Translations under genes and position numbers: made by a program
Source: JBDIBB01 sp039812685
Lineage (GTDB): Bacteria > Acidobacteriota > Vicinamibacteria > Vicinamibacterales > JAFNAJ01
Assembly (NCBI GenBank): GCA_039812685.1
Contig: JBDIBB010000038.1
Location: 1 to 32,669 of the forward strand
Direction of reading: 5' to 3'
DNA: 32,669 nucleotides
Shown here: one piece after another, positions 16,342-23,633 of the stretch
Layout of the letters: every line of letters starts with the position of its first letter
Position numbering within the stretch: position 1 is the stretch's first letter
Notes under the pieces: generated by a model
Told to the model about the DNA's origin: nothing
Seen by the model: only the letters and a program-made list of their open reading frames with translations
Databases searched by the model: none

Positions 16342-18024
16342 ATGCGCACCGCTTCACTCGTGACGATCGTGGCCCTCGCGATGACGGCCTGCAGCGCCAG
16401 GCCGGGCTCGCAACCCTCGCAACCGTACGGATCGCCGGATGCGGCGATCGTGCTGGAGCACACGAAAGTGCTGTCATCCGACGAGTTCGAGGGCCGGTTC
16501 CCCGGCACCAGCGGCGAGGAGAAGACCGTTCGCTACCTCGCGGAGCAGTTCGCGAAGTACGGTCTCGCTCCGGCGGCGCCCGATGGCACCTTCATACAGC
16601 CGGTACCGCTCGTCAGCAGCACCGCCACGCTCTCGCCCCTCACGGTGACCGGCAAGGGTCGACCTCAGCAGTTCGCGGTCCGCGACGATTTCGTCGCCTG
16701 GACGCGGCGCCAGGTGGAAGACGCCGGAATCGCCGGCTCCGAACTGGTGTTCGTCGGGTACGGTGTGGAGGCGCCGGAGTTCGCGTGGGACGACTTCAAG
16801 GGCGCCGACCTCACGGGCAAGACGATGGTGGTGCTCGTCGGCGATCCACCGGTGCCCGATCCTGACGATCCCTCACGACTGGATCCGAAGGTCTTTGGCG
16901 GACCGGCGATGACCTACTACGGGCGCTGGACCTACAAGCTCGACACGGGCGCTGCGAAGCGGGCCGCCGGCGTGCTCATCGTTCACGAGACCGGTCCGGC
17001 GGGCTACGACTTCAGCATCGTGCAGGGGCGCCTCGCCGAACTGTTCGATCTGCGGGCCGAGGATCGCAACATGGGACGCCCGGCCGTCGAAGGCTGGGTG
17101 ACACTGGATGCCGCACGCCGGATGTTCGCCATGGCCGGCCACGATTTCGAGGCGATGAAGGCGCGCGCCCTCCGGCGCGACTTCGTCCCGGTTCCGCTGG
17201 GCGTCCGCGCCGATCTCCGCATCGCGAACCGGTTGCGTCCGATCGACTCGCGCAACGTCGTCGGCCGCCTGGAAGGCGGCGACCCGGCGCTGCGCGATGA
17301 GTGCGTCGTGTTCACCGCGCACTGGGATCACTTCGGCCACGGATCGCCGATCGACGGGGAGACGATTCGCCATGGGGCGGTCGACAACGCCACGGGCGTA
17401 GCCGGCCTGCTCGAGATGGCGCGGCTGTTCGGCGCGGCGGCGCAACGGCCTCCGCGCACGCTGCTCTTCGTCTCGGTGACGGCCGAGGAGCAGAACCTGC
17501 TCGGCTCGGAGTACTACGTCCAGCACCCGATCGTGCCGCTGGCCAGGACGCTGGCCGTACTCAACTTCGAGATGCTGAACGTCTACGGGCGCACGAGCGA
17601 CCTCACGGTCTACGGCCTCGGCGCCTCGGACCTCGACGACTACCTGCGCCAGGCGGCCGCGACGCAGCAGCGCGAGCTGCGGCCCGACCCCGCGCCTGAA
17701 CAGGGCTGGTTCTACCGATCCGATCACTTCCCGTTCGCGCGAGCGGGCGTGCCGACGACGTGGGCTGGCGGCGGCGATCGCTACATCGACCGGGACGCCG
17801 GCTACGGCAAGCGCATGCGCGACGAGTACGTCGCCAACCGCTATCACAAGCCGGCCGACGTGGTGCGCCCGGAGTGGGACCTCGCCGGTGCGATGGAGGA
17901 TCTGCAGATCTACGCGTCGGTCGGCTGGGCGGTGGCGCACGCCGGGCAGTACCCCGCGTGGAAGCCCGGCGCCGAGTTCGCGGCGGCGCGCGAGAAGTCA
18001 CTCGCCGCGGCGCCACGCCGCTGA
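16342..18024 (+). CDS. M28-family zinc aminopeptidase-like lipoprotein with PA-type insert
   Basis: A 560-residue exported peptidase. The signal peptide ends in LAMTACSA, a slightly unusual lipobox that would lipidate Cys17. A protease-associated-like domain (about 130-300) precedes or interrupts the M28 catalytic part. Di-zinc site candidates are His327 (TAHWDH), Asp348 (VDNATG), Glu382-Glu383 (TAEEQNLLGSEYY; first catalytic, second a ligand), residue 410 (NFEMLN, Glu where most M28 peptidases have Asp) and His462 (YRSDHF). It probably removes N-terminal residues from peptides in the periplasm or at the cell surface. ATG 16342 has AGGA upstream and starts the signal peptide. An in-frame ATG at 16201 with a better GGAGG would add 47 non-signal-like residues and is not preferred. 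Confidence 0.9.
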   Translation: MRTASLVTIVALAMTACSARPGSQPSQPYGSPDAAIVLEHTKVLSSDEFEGRFPGTSGEEKTVRYLAEQFAKYGLAPAAPDGTFIQPVPLVSSTATLSPLTVTGKGRPQQFAVRDDFVAWTRRQVEDAGIAGSELVFVGYGVEAPEFAWDDFKGADLTGKTMVVLVGDPPVPDPDDPSRLDPKVFGGPAMTYYGRWTYKLDTGAAKRAAGVLIVHETGPAGYDFSIVQGRLAELFDLRAEDRNMGRPAVEGWVTLDAARRMFAMAGHDFEAMKARALRRDFVPVPLGVRADLRIANRLRPIDSRNVVGRLEGGDPALRDECVVFTAHWDHFGHGSPIDGETIRHGAVDNATGVAGLLEMARLFGAAAQRPPRTLLFVSVTAEEQNLLGSEYYVQHPIVPLARTLAVLNFEMLNVYGRTSDLTVYGLGASDLDDYLRQAAATQQRELRPDPAPEQGWFYRSDHFPFARAGVPTTWAGGGDRYIDRDAGYGKRMRDEYVANRYHKPADVVRPEWDLAGAMEDLQIYASVGWAVAHAGQYPAWKPGAEFAAAREKSLAAAPRR

Positions 18025-18041
18025 GCCAGGCGAGCGGCCCG

Positions 18042-18075
18042 GATGCCGCGGGCCGGCTCACCGACCCGCGGCATC
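18042..18075. terminator. Strong bidirectional hairpin between convergent M28 and GH109-like genes
   Basis: GATGCCGCGGG-c-CGG-CTCA-CCG-a-CCCGCGGCATC forms a 14-bp stem with one mismatch and a 4-base loop. It fills the gap between the two stop codons (18024 and 18079). There are no T-tracts, so it may work as a GC hairpin alone or protect both 3' ends. Confidence 0.7.
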
Positions 18076-18078
18076 GCC

Positions 18079-19431
18079 TCAGCTGACGATGGCGAGGGGT
18101 GCGAAGCTCTTCCAGCCCCCACGCGTGAAGTCGGGAACCTCCATGGCGGCGCCGCCCCGCGCGACCGACCGCTCGCTCAGCGGCGCGATGGCGCTCCACG
18201 TGGCGGCATCGTAGACGTCCTGGTCGAGCGGCAGCCCCTGCCGGAGGCAGTCGACGATGCGCCAGAGCATGACGTAGTCCATCCCGCCGTGGCCGCCCGT
18301 CTTCTCCGCGATCGCACCCACCTTCTTCCACAGCGGGTGATCGAACCCGGCGTACCACTTCGTCATGTCCGTGTCCCACGTGTGGACGTCGGAGCGCCCC
18401 TCGACGGCGATGCGCGACGGGAAGCCCGCGAAGGCGCCCTGCGTCCCCTGCACGTAGTTGTGGCGCGAGTAGGGCCGCGGCGTGGAGACGTCGTGCTGCA
18501 CCATCACGGTCAGGCCGCGCGCCGTCTGGAGGAGGCTCGTGTTCATGTCGCCGCAGCGATAGCGCGCGCGGTTCCTCGGGTGGTCGGGCGGGAACTCCCG
18601 CGACGCGTACTGCGCGAGGGCCAGCGAGGGGCTGCTCATCGACACGAGCGTCGTGAAGGCGTCGCCGCGATTGACGTTCAGGTACTGGGCGACCGGGCCG
18701 AGCCCGTGCGTCGGATAGACGTTGCCGTTGCGCCGCTCGTAGTGCGCCAGCCGCCAGCTGCCCGTGCCCCACTCGATCTGCTTCGCCTGGAAGCGGAGGT
18801 CGTGGATGTAGGCGGCTTCCGCGTGCGTGAGATCGCCGAACAGGCCCTGCCGGCACATGTTCAGCACCATCAGCTCGTCGCGGCCGTAGCACACGTTCTC
18901 CAGCATCATGCAATGACGCCGGGTCGCTTCGGCGACCTGCACCAGCTCCCAGCACTCCTCGAGCGTGACGGCGGCCGGCACCTCGATGAAGGTGTGCTTT
19001 CCAGCCCGCAGGGCGGCGACGGCCTGCGGGACGTGCAGTTCCCATGGCGTCGACAGGATCACGGCGTCGACGTCGGCGCGATCGCAGAGACGCCGGTAGT
19101 CCTCGGGCCCGTTGCCGAAAGCCGCCGGCTTCGGGCGGCCGGCGCGATCCACGGCCGCCAGCGACCGATCCAGCGCGGGCCCCCACGGGTCGCACAGGGC
19201 GGTGATTCTGCACCCCTCGATCGCCAGCAGGGCCTCGACGTGCATGAGGCCCCGCTCGCCGAGCCCTACCAGCCCGAACCGCACTTCCTCGAGCCTGGGC
19301 GCGGCGAGCCCGGCGACGCGGCCATCGGTCCCGCCCTGCGCGCCGGCACGCGGCGAGGCGGCCGCGATCGCCACCGCACCGCCAACCGCCTTGAGGAACC
19401 CCCGCCTCCCCCTGTCGACGCGTCCGTCCAT
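18079..19431 (-). CDS. Tat-exported GH109-like (Gfo/Idh/MocA) protein, putative alpha-N-acetylgalactosaminidase
   Basis: A 450-residue protein with a twin-arginine signal (RGRRGFLKAVGGAVAIAAA from residue 8, cut near AGA). Export folded with bound NAD fits this family. The Rossmann motif is FGLVGLGERG (52-61). The later landmarks STPWELHVPQAVAALRAGKH, MLENVCYGRDELMVLNMCRQG, YIHDLR, NGNVYPTHGLGPVAQYLNVN and VSMSSPS resemble GH109 glycosidases, which hydrolyse alpha-GalNAc by an NAD-dependent elimination-addition mechanism. Related members may act on other sugars, so the substrate is a family-level guess. ATG 19431 has GGGAGG 5 bases upstream; GTG 19452 (overlapping the kinase stop as GTGA) is the alternative. 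It is the last gene of the sugar locus and may supply the sugar that the other three use. Confidence 0.85.
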   Translation of the reverse strand: MDGRVDRGRRGFLKAVGGAVAIAAASPRAGAQGGTDGRVAGLAAPRLEEVRFGLVGLGERGLMHVEALLAIEGCRITALCDPWGPALDRSLAAVDRAGRPKPAAFGNGPEDYRRLCDRADVDAVILSTPWELHVPQAVAALRAGKHTFIEVPAAVTLEECWELVQVAEATRRHCMMLENVCYGRDELMVLNMCRQGLFGDLTHAEAAYIHDLRFQAKQIEWGTGSWRLAHYERRNGNVYPTHGLGPVAQYLNVNRGDAFTTLVSMSSPSLALAQYASREFPPDHPRNRARYRCGDMNTSLLQTARGLTVMVQHDVSTPRPYSRHNYVQGTQGAFAGFPSRIAVEGRSDVHTWDTDMTKWYAGFDHPLWKKVGAIAEKTGGHGGMDYVMLWRIVDCLRQGLPLDQDVYDAATWSAIAPLSERSVARGGAAMEVPDFTRGGWKSFAPLAIVS

Positions 19432-19436
19432 GCTGA

Positions 19437-19442
19437 CCTCCC
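19437..19442 (-). promoter_or_regulatory. Shine-Dalgarno GGGAGG deciding the GH109-like start
   Basis: GGGAGG with 5 bases to ATG 19431. It favours this start over GTG 19452, which would give only seven more residues before the Tat signal. Confidence 0.6.
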
Positions 19443-19448
19443 CGCCGA

Positions 19449-20804
19449 TCACAAGACCATTGCGGCCGGACCGGCGCCCGTGACGAAGAACGTGGCCGTG
19501 CCAGCGTGCGCGGCGAAGGCGCGCAGATAGCGGTCACGCCACGCCGCGAGGAACTGGTCGGCGCGCTGGTGATCGACGAGCGCCCAGACGCTGCCGCCGA
19601 AGCCGGCCCCGAAGGGCGACGCCGCGTGGGCGCCCTCGCCGCGAGCCATCTCGGTGAGGGCCTCGGTCTCCGGCACCACGTTGGCCAGGCCCCGTGCGGC
19701 CGCCAGGTGGGATCGGAGCACGAACAGCCCGAACGTCTCGAGATCGCCGCGCGCGAGCGCCGCCGATGCCGCCGGCACGATCTCGAGGCTCTCCTCCGCG
19801 AACTGATCCAGGCGAGCCAGCAGCGCTCGCCTCAACTCCCCGTCGTCGACCACTGCCGCGACGATGGCCCGCATCTCCGTGAGGGCCTCGGGCCCCGAGT
19901 CGAACACGCCGGCCAGTGTCACGTCGTGACGGCCGGTGACCCTGTTCCAGGTGGCGACGAGATCGGCGGCGAGCAGCGACGCACGGTTGTAGCGTGTGAG
20001 GGCCGCCCCGGTCTTCTCGGCCGCGACACCCGAGGCCGCCACGACGAAGGTCAGGCCCGGCGGCAGGCGCACGCAGCGTTCGAGCTGGATCGGGCAGAAG
20101 CGCCATTGGCCGAGCGCGCCAGCAACGCTGGTGAGAATCGCCACGTGATCTTCGCTGCCGCCGAAGGTGCCGACGCCGCCGTCGCCCGGCAACGTGCCGA
20201 AGCCGAGGCCGTTCTCGATCGTGGCGAGATAACCCGCCAGATCCTCGTCGCCGGCGATGTGGGCGCGCCACGGCGGCTGTTCGCGCAGGCCGGCGGCCTC
20301 GATGGCCGCGAGAGCCACCGTCACGACCAGGGCGCTGGAACTGCTCAGGCCCGCCGCCCGCGGCAGGTCGCTGCCGAAGGCGAGATCCAGTCCGAACGGA
20401 GCACACGGGAAGTGCCGGCGCAGGCGGCGCACGGTCGCCTGGACGTAGGTCGCGCCTCCCGGCGCGGTCGCGGCCCCGGCTTCGTCTGGCGACGGCACCT
20501 CCACGCGCGTCCCGTGCACCGCGTCGACCGCCACCACCCGCTGGTCGCCGCGCGCGCGCCAGCGCGCCACGAAGCCCCGTTCGCAGGCGCAGACGAGGCT
20601 GCGCCCTCCGGCGTAATCGGTGTGCTTGCCGAGCACCTCGATGCGGCCGGGGACGTAGAGCGCGCCCTCCGGACCGCCGCCGTGCGTCGCGGGTTCCATC
20701 GCCCCCAGCGCCGCCTCCACCCGGTCGAGCAACGCCAGCCTGGCGTCGACCGCGGCGCTGCTCAGCCCGGCCTCGCGCAGCCGGCGCCCCGTCGTGCCGG
20801 TCAC
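19449..20804 (-). CDS. Galactokinase-like GHMP sugar kinase with altered sugar-binding motif
   Basis: A 451-residue GHMP kinase predicted to phosphorylate a hexose at C1 with ATP. Motif 1 is PGRIEVLGKHTDYAGG (52-67). The galactokinase consensus there is PGRVNLIGEHTDYN, so the Glu that contacts the sugar is Lys60, while Arg54 and Asp63 are kept. Motif 2 is PRAAGLSSSSALVV, the phosphate-binding loop. GTFGGSEDHVAIL supplies the Asp at the catalytic-base position, and GAGFGGSVWALV is motif 3. The start is GTG 20804 overlapping the nucleotidyltransferase TGA (GTGA), with GAGG just upstream; GTG 20807 is possible. Tight coupling to the nucleotidyltransferase argues that its product, a sugar-1-phosphate, is handed on. 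The substrate may not be galactose. Confidence 0.88.
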   Translation of the reverse strand: MTGTTGRRLREAGLSSAAVDARLALLDRVEAALGAMEPATHGGGPEGALYVPGRIEVLGKHTDYAGGRSLVCACERGFVARWRARGDQRVVAVDAVHGTRVEVPSPDEAGAATAPGGATYVQATVRRLRRHFPCAPFGLDLAFGSDLPRAAGLSSSSALVVTVALAAIEAAGLREQPPWRAHIAGDEDLAGYLATIENGLGFGTLPGDGGVGTFGGSEDHVAILTSVAGALGQWRFCPIQLERCVRLPPGLTFVVAASGVAAEKTGAALTRYNRASLLAADLVATWNRVTGRHDVTLAGVFDSGPEALTEMRAIVAAVVDDGELRRALLARLDQFAEESLEIVPAASAALARGDLETFGLFVLRSHLAAARGLANVVPETEALTEMARGEGAHAASPFGAGFGGSVWALVDHQRADQFLAAWRDRYLRAFAAHAGTATFFVTGAGPAAMVL

Positions 20805-21613
20805 CACCGCACCTCGAGGTCGCGCAGGCGCTCGGCCACCGGGGCGATGTCGACGCGCGACGAGAGGTCGAGCACCGGCCGCGCGCAGCGCGCGACGCGG
20901 AACCCGATGCCGGCCTCGCGCATGGCGAGCACCACGGCATCGGGCAGTTCGAGTTCGCCGCGCACCGATGGCGCCACCCGCCGGCAGGCCTCGAAGATGC
21001 GCGCATCGAACGCCCAGAGCGTCATGCTGACCAGCGGCCGGCTGCCGAACCGCGCGGCCTCCTCGGGCGATGGCTTCTCGACGATGGCCTCGAGGTATCC
21101 GGCCGCGTTCGCCTGGACCATCGCGTAGCGCATCGCACGCGACGGCTCGATGTGGCCGTCGCGCACGAGCGCGTCGCGATCGAAGGCCACCAGCCCGGGC
21201 GGGTCGAGGTCGATCGCCAGGCGCAGCGCCTCCACCGGATAGTAGTTGTCGGAGTTGATGACGAGGAAGGGGCGTCCGCGCGTCGCGGCTTCGGCCGCCA
21301 GCACCGCGTCGGCCGTCCCCCGCGGCTCGGCCTGGATGGCGAAGCGCACGCGCAGCCGCTCCGGCGGCACGTCGTGCCCGTACCGCTGTCGCAGCACCCC
21401 GTGCTCGGGCCCGATGACGAGGATCACGTCGTCGATGCCGGCCGTCGCCAGCGCCGAGAGGACGTAGTCGAGGAAGGGCCGGCCGACCGGGATCAGGGCC
21501 TTCACGCCGGTGTCGGCGACCCTCGCCTGCTCGCTGTCGCCCTCCACCGCGCCAGCCGCCGCGCGCATCCGCGTGCCGAGCCCGCGTGCGAGGATGACCG
21601 CCGTGGTCGTCAC
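20801..21613 (-). CDS. Sugar-1-phosphate nucleotidyltransferase
   Basis: A 270-residue NTP-transferase of the RmlA/GlmU-N type that makes an NDP-sugar from NTP and sugar-1-phosphate. The nucleotide-binding signature ILARGLGTRMR (7-17) is followed, after an insert of about 20 residues, by TGVKALIPVGRPFLDYVL with the conserved Lys38. QAEPRGTADAV (94-104) and LVINSDNYYP with Asp122 (metal/base binding) continue the family pattern, and VEKPSPEE follows. There is no hexapeptide-repeat domain, so it is a pure pyrophosphorylase. The GTG start is preceded by CATAAT seven bases upstream. It overlaps the downstream kinase by four bases. The base (U, dT or other) cannot be told. Confidence 0.9.
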   Translation of the reverse strand: MTTTAVILARGLGTRMRAAAGAVEGDSEQARVADTGVKALIPVGRPFLDYVLSALATAGIDDVILVIGPEHGVLRQRYGHDVPPERLRVRFAIQAEPRGTADAVLAAEAATRGRPFLVINSDNYYPVEALRLAIDLDPPGLVAFDRDALVRDGHIEPSRAMRYAMVQANAAGYLEAIVEKPSPEEAARFGSRPLVSMTLWAFDARIFEACRRVAPSVRGELELPDAVVLAMREAGIGFRVARCARPVLDLSSRVDIAPVAERLRDLEVRW

Positions 21614-21620
21614 GGTGCGA

Positions 21621-21626
21621 ATTATG
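21621..21626 (-). promoter_or_regulatory. -10-like CATAAT, 7 bases before the nucleotidyltransferase GTG
   Basis: Minus strand CATAAT is followed by TCGCACC and GTG 21613. Spacing is the same as before the M14 gene, so a leaderless message is predicted. It would give the nucleotidyltransferase-kinase-GH109 part its own promoter inside the symporter-led locus. Confidence 0.5.
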
Positions 21627-21695
21627 TGCGCGGGGCGCGCGCCGGCGCAAACGCGCCGGGCGCCTGCGCGACGTCGTGTCGCCTCGCAGCGGCGC

Positions 21696-23513
21696 TCAGG
21701 CCGCCTGGCGCGGCGCCGTGCCCGGCCACAACCGCGCCATGATCCTCGCCACCGAGATTCCCGTCACGACGAACACCGCGAACAGGGCCGTCGCCACCGC
21801 GTACCGCCCGTAGAGGAAGTTGCCTACCGTGAACAGGGCCGACCAGATCGTCATGCATCCCAGGGCCCACCCGAGCAGCGCGAGCGGGAAGTTGTCGCCC
21901 GGCTCGCTGGCGCCCGGCGCCACACCCGCCTCGCGACGGACATCGGTCCAGCCGGGACCGCCGGGGTGCACGCGGCGATAGAAGTCGACGAGCACGTGTC
22001 GATCGGTGGGCGGCGTCAGGTAGGCCGTCGCCATCCAGCACACCGTGGTGATCGCCACGGTCAGGACCAGCGCGACGTGCGTGCTCACGGGCGAGCCCGA
22101 CTTCGCCACCGCCAGCAGCCCCACCGACACGAGGAAGGAGCTCACCATCGCGGCGACCTCGCACCAGGCGTTGACGCGCCACCAGAACCATCGCACGAGG
22201 TACAGCAGCCCGGTGCCGGCGCCCACCTGCAGGATGAGGTCGAAGGCGTCCTTGGCCGTGTCGAGCAGGTAGACCAGCGCCGAGGAGGCCAGGAACAGCC
22301 CGACCGTGGCGATGCGTCCGGCGAGCACGTAGTGCCGTTCGTCGGCGCCAGGCGTGATGAACCGGCGATAGAAGTCGTGCACCAGGTATGACGCGCCCCA
22401 GTTCAGGTGCGTGAGGATCGTCGACGAGTTGGCCGCGATCAGGCCGCCGACGATCAGCCCCACGAACCCGGCCGGCAGGAACACGAACATCGCCGGGTAC
22501 GCGATGTCGTGCCCGAGCAGCGCGGGATCCAGTGCCGGGAACGCCTTCTGGATGTCGGAGAGCTGCGGGTAGACGAGCAGCGAGGCGAGCGCCACGAGAA
22601 TCCATGGCCACGGCCGCAGCACGTAGTGCGCGACGTTGAAGAACAGCACCGCCCCGAGCGCGTCCTTCTCCGACTTCGACGCGAGCATGCGCTGCGCGAT
22701 GTAGCTGCCGCCGCCTGGCTCGGCGCCGGGGTACCACACGGCCCACCACTGCACGGCGATGGGCATGATGAAGACGGCCACCGCCAGGTCCCAGTTGTTG
22801 GTGAAATCGGGCAGCACGGCGAGGTAGTCGATGCCGCCCGGCCCACGCAGTGCCGACACCTTCTCCACCAGCGCCGAGAGCCCGCCCACCTGCGGCGCCT
22901 GCACCGCGAACCAGGCCGCGACGATGACGGCGGTCATCATCACGAAGAACTGCACCATGTCGATGACCAGCACGCCCCACAGTCCCGAGTGGGCCGCGAA
23001 GACAACGTTGAGCAGCCCGACGAACAGCAGCGTCTGCCACCGCGGCAGCCCGAAGAGGATCGCCGCGATCTTGCACGCCGCCAGGTTCACGGTGGCCATG
23101 ATCATGCAGTTGAAGAACAGCCCCAGGTACACCGCGCGGAAGCCGCGCACCACGCTGGCGGCCCGGCCCGAGTACCGCAACTCGTAGAACTCCAGGTCGG
23201 TCAGCGCGCCCGATCGCCGCCACAGCGTCGCGAAGAAGAACACCGTGGCGACGCCCGTGAGCACGAAGGCCCACCACACCCAGTTGCCCGCCACGCCGTT
23301 GCGTCTGACGATGTCGGTGACCAGGTTGGGCGTGTCGCTGCTGAACGTGGTGGCCACCATCGAGAGGCCGGCCAGCCACCAGGGGACCGAGCGCCCCGAC
23401 GCGAAGAACTCGGAAGTGTTCCGGCCCGCGCGCCTGCCGAAGAACAGCGCCGGCGCGAAGCAGATCACGAGGCTGAGGACGACGACCAACCAGTCGAGCG
23501 GGCCAAATGCCAT
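21696..23513 (-). CDS. Sodium:solute symporter (SSS family), probable sugar importer
   Basis: A 605-residue inner-membrane protein with about 14 predicted helices. The start region FGRRAGRNTSEFFASGRSVPWWLAGLSM with the following TTFSSDTPN is the SSS core with sodium-site residues, and GLIVGGLIAANSSTILTHLNWG is the conserved helix 8 Na+ region. A large hydrophilic stretch near 515-540 separates the last helices. The family imports sugars, inositol, amino acids or carboxylates with Na+. Lying 82 bases upstream of a sugar nucleotidyltransferase and kinase on the same strand suggests a sugar substrate. I chose ATG 23513 because the upstream frame is not hydrophobic or conserved. A possible TATGCT box lies 66 bases upstream. 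Confidence 0.9.
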   Translation of the reverse strand: MAFGPLDWLVVVLSLVICFAPALFFGRRAGRNTSEFFASGRSVPWWLAGLSMVATTFSSDTPNLVTDIVRRNGVAGNWVWWAFVLTGVATVFFFATLWRRSGALTDLEFYELRYSGRAASVVRGFRAVYLGLFFNCMIMATVNLAACKIAAILFGLPRWQTLLFVGLLNVVFAAHSGLWGVLVIDMVQFFVMMTAVIVAAWFAVQAPQVGGLSALVEKVSALRGPGGIDYLAVLPDFTNNWDLAVAVFIMPIAVQWWAVWYPGAEPGGGSYIAQRMLASKSEKDALGAVLFFNVAHYVLRPWPWILVALASLLVYPQLSDIQKAFPALDPALLGHDIAYPAMFVFLPAGFVGLIVGGLIAANSSTILTHLNWGASYLVHDFYRRFITPGADERHYVLAGRIATVGLFLASSALVYLLDTAKDAFDLILQVGAGTGLLYLVRWFWWRVNAWCEVAAMVSSFLVSVGLLAVAKSGSPVSTHVALVLTVAITTVCWMATAYLTPPTDRHVLVDFYRRVHPGGPGWTDVRREAGVAPGASEPGDNFPLALLGWALGCMTIWSALFTVGNFLYGRYAVATALFAVFVVTGISVARIMARLWPGTAPRQAA

Positions 23514-23579
23514 GGTGGTTCCAGTCTCCGCGCCGCGGGTGCCGGGATGGCCGCCAGTCGACCTCCACGGCCGGCGGAG

Positions 23580-23585
23580 AGCATA
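23580..23585 (-). promoter_or_regulatory. Possible -10 TATGCT for the symporter gene
   Basis: TATGCT on the minus strand lies within the 120-base gap between the histidine kinase stop and the symporter start. It would give a leader of about 60 bases. It is supported only by hexamer similarity and position. Confidence 0.3.
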
Positions 23586-23633
23586 GCCGCACATGACCCG
23601 GCAGGGCCAGCGGCCGAACCGGATGACGTGGGA

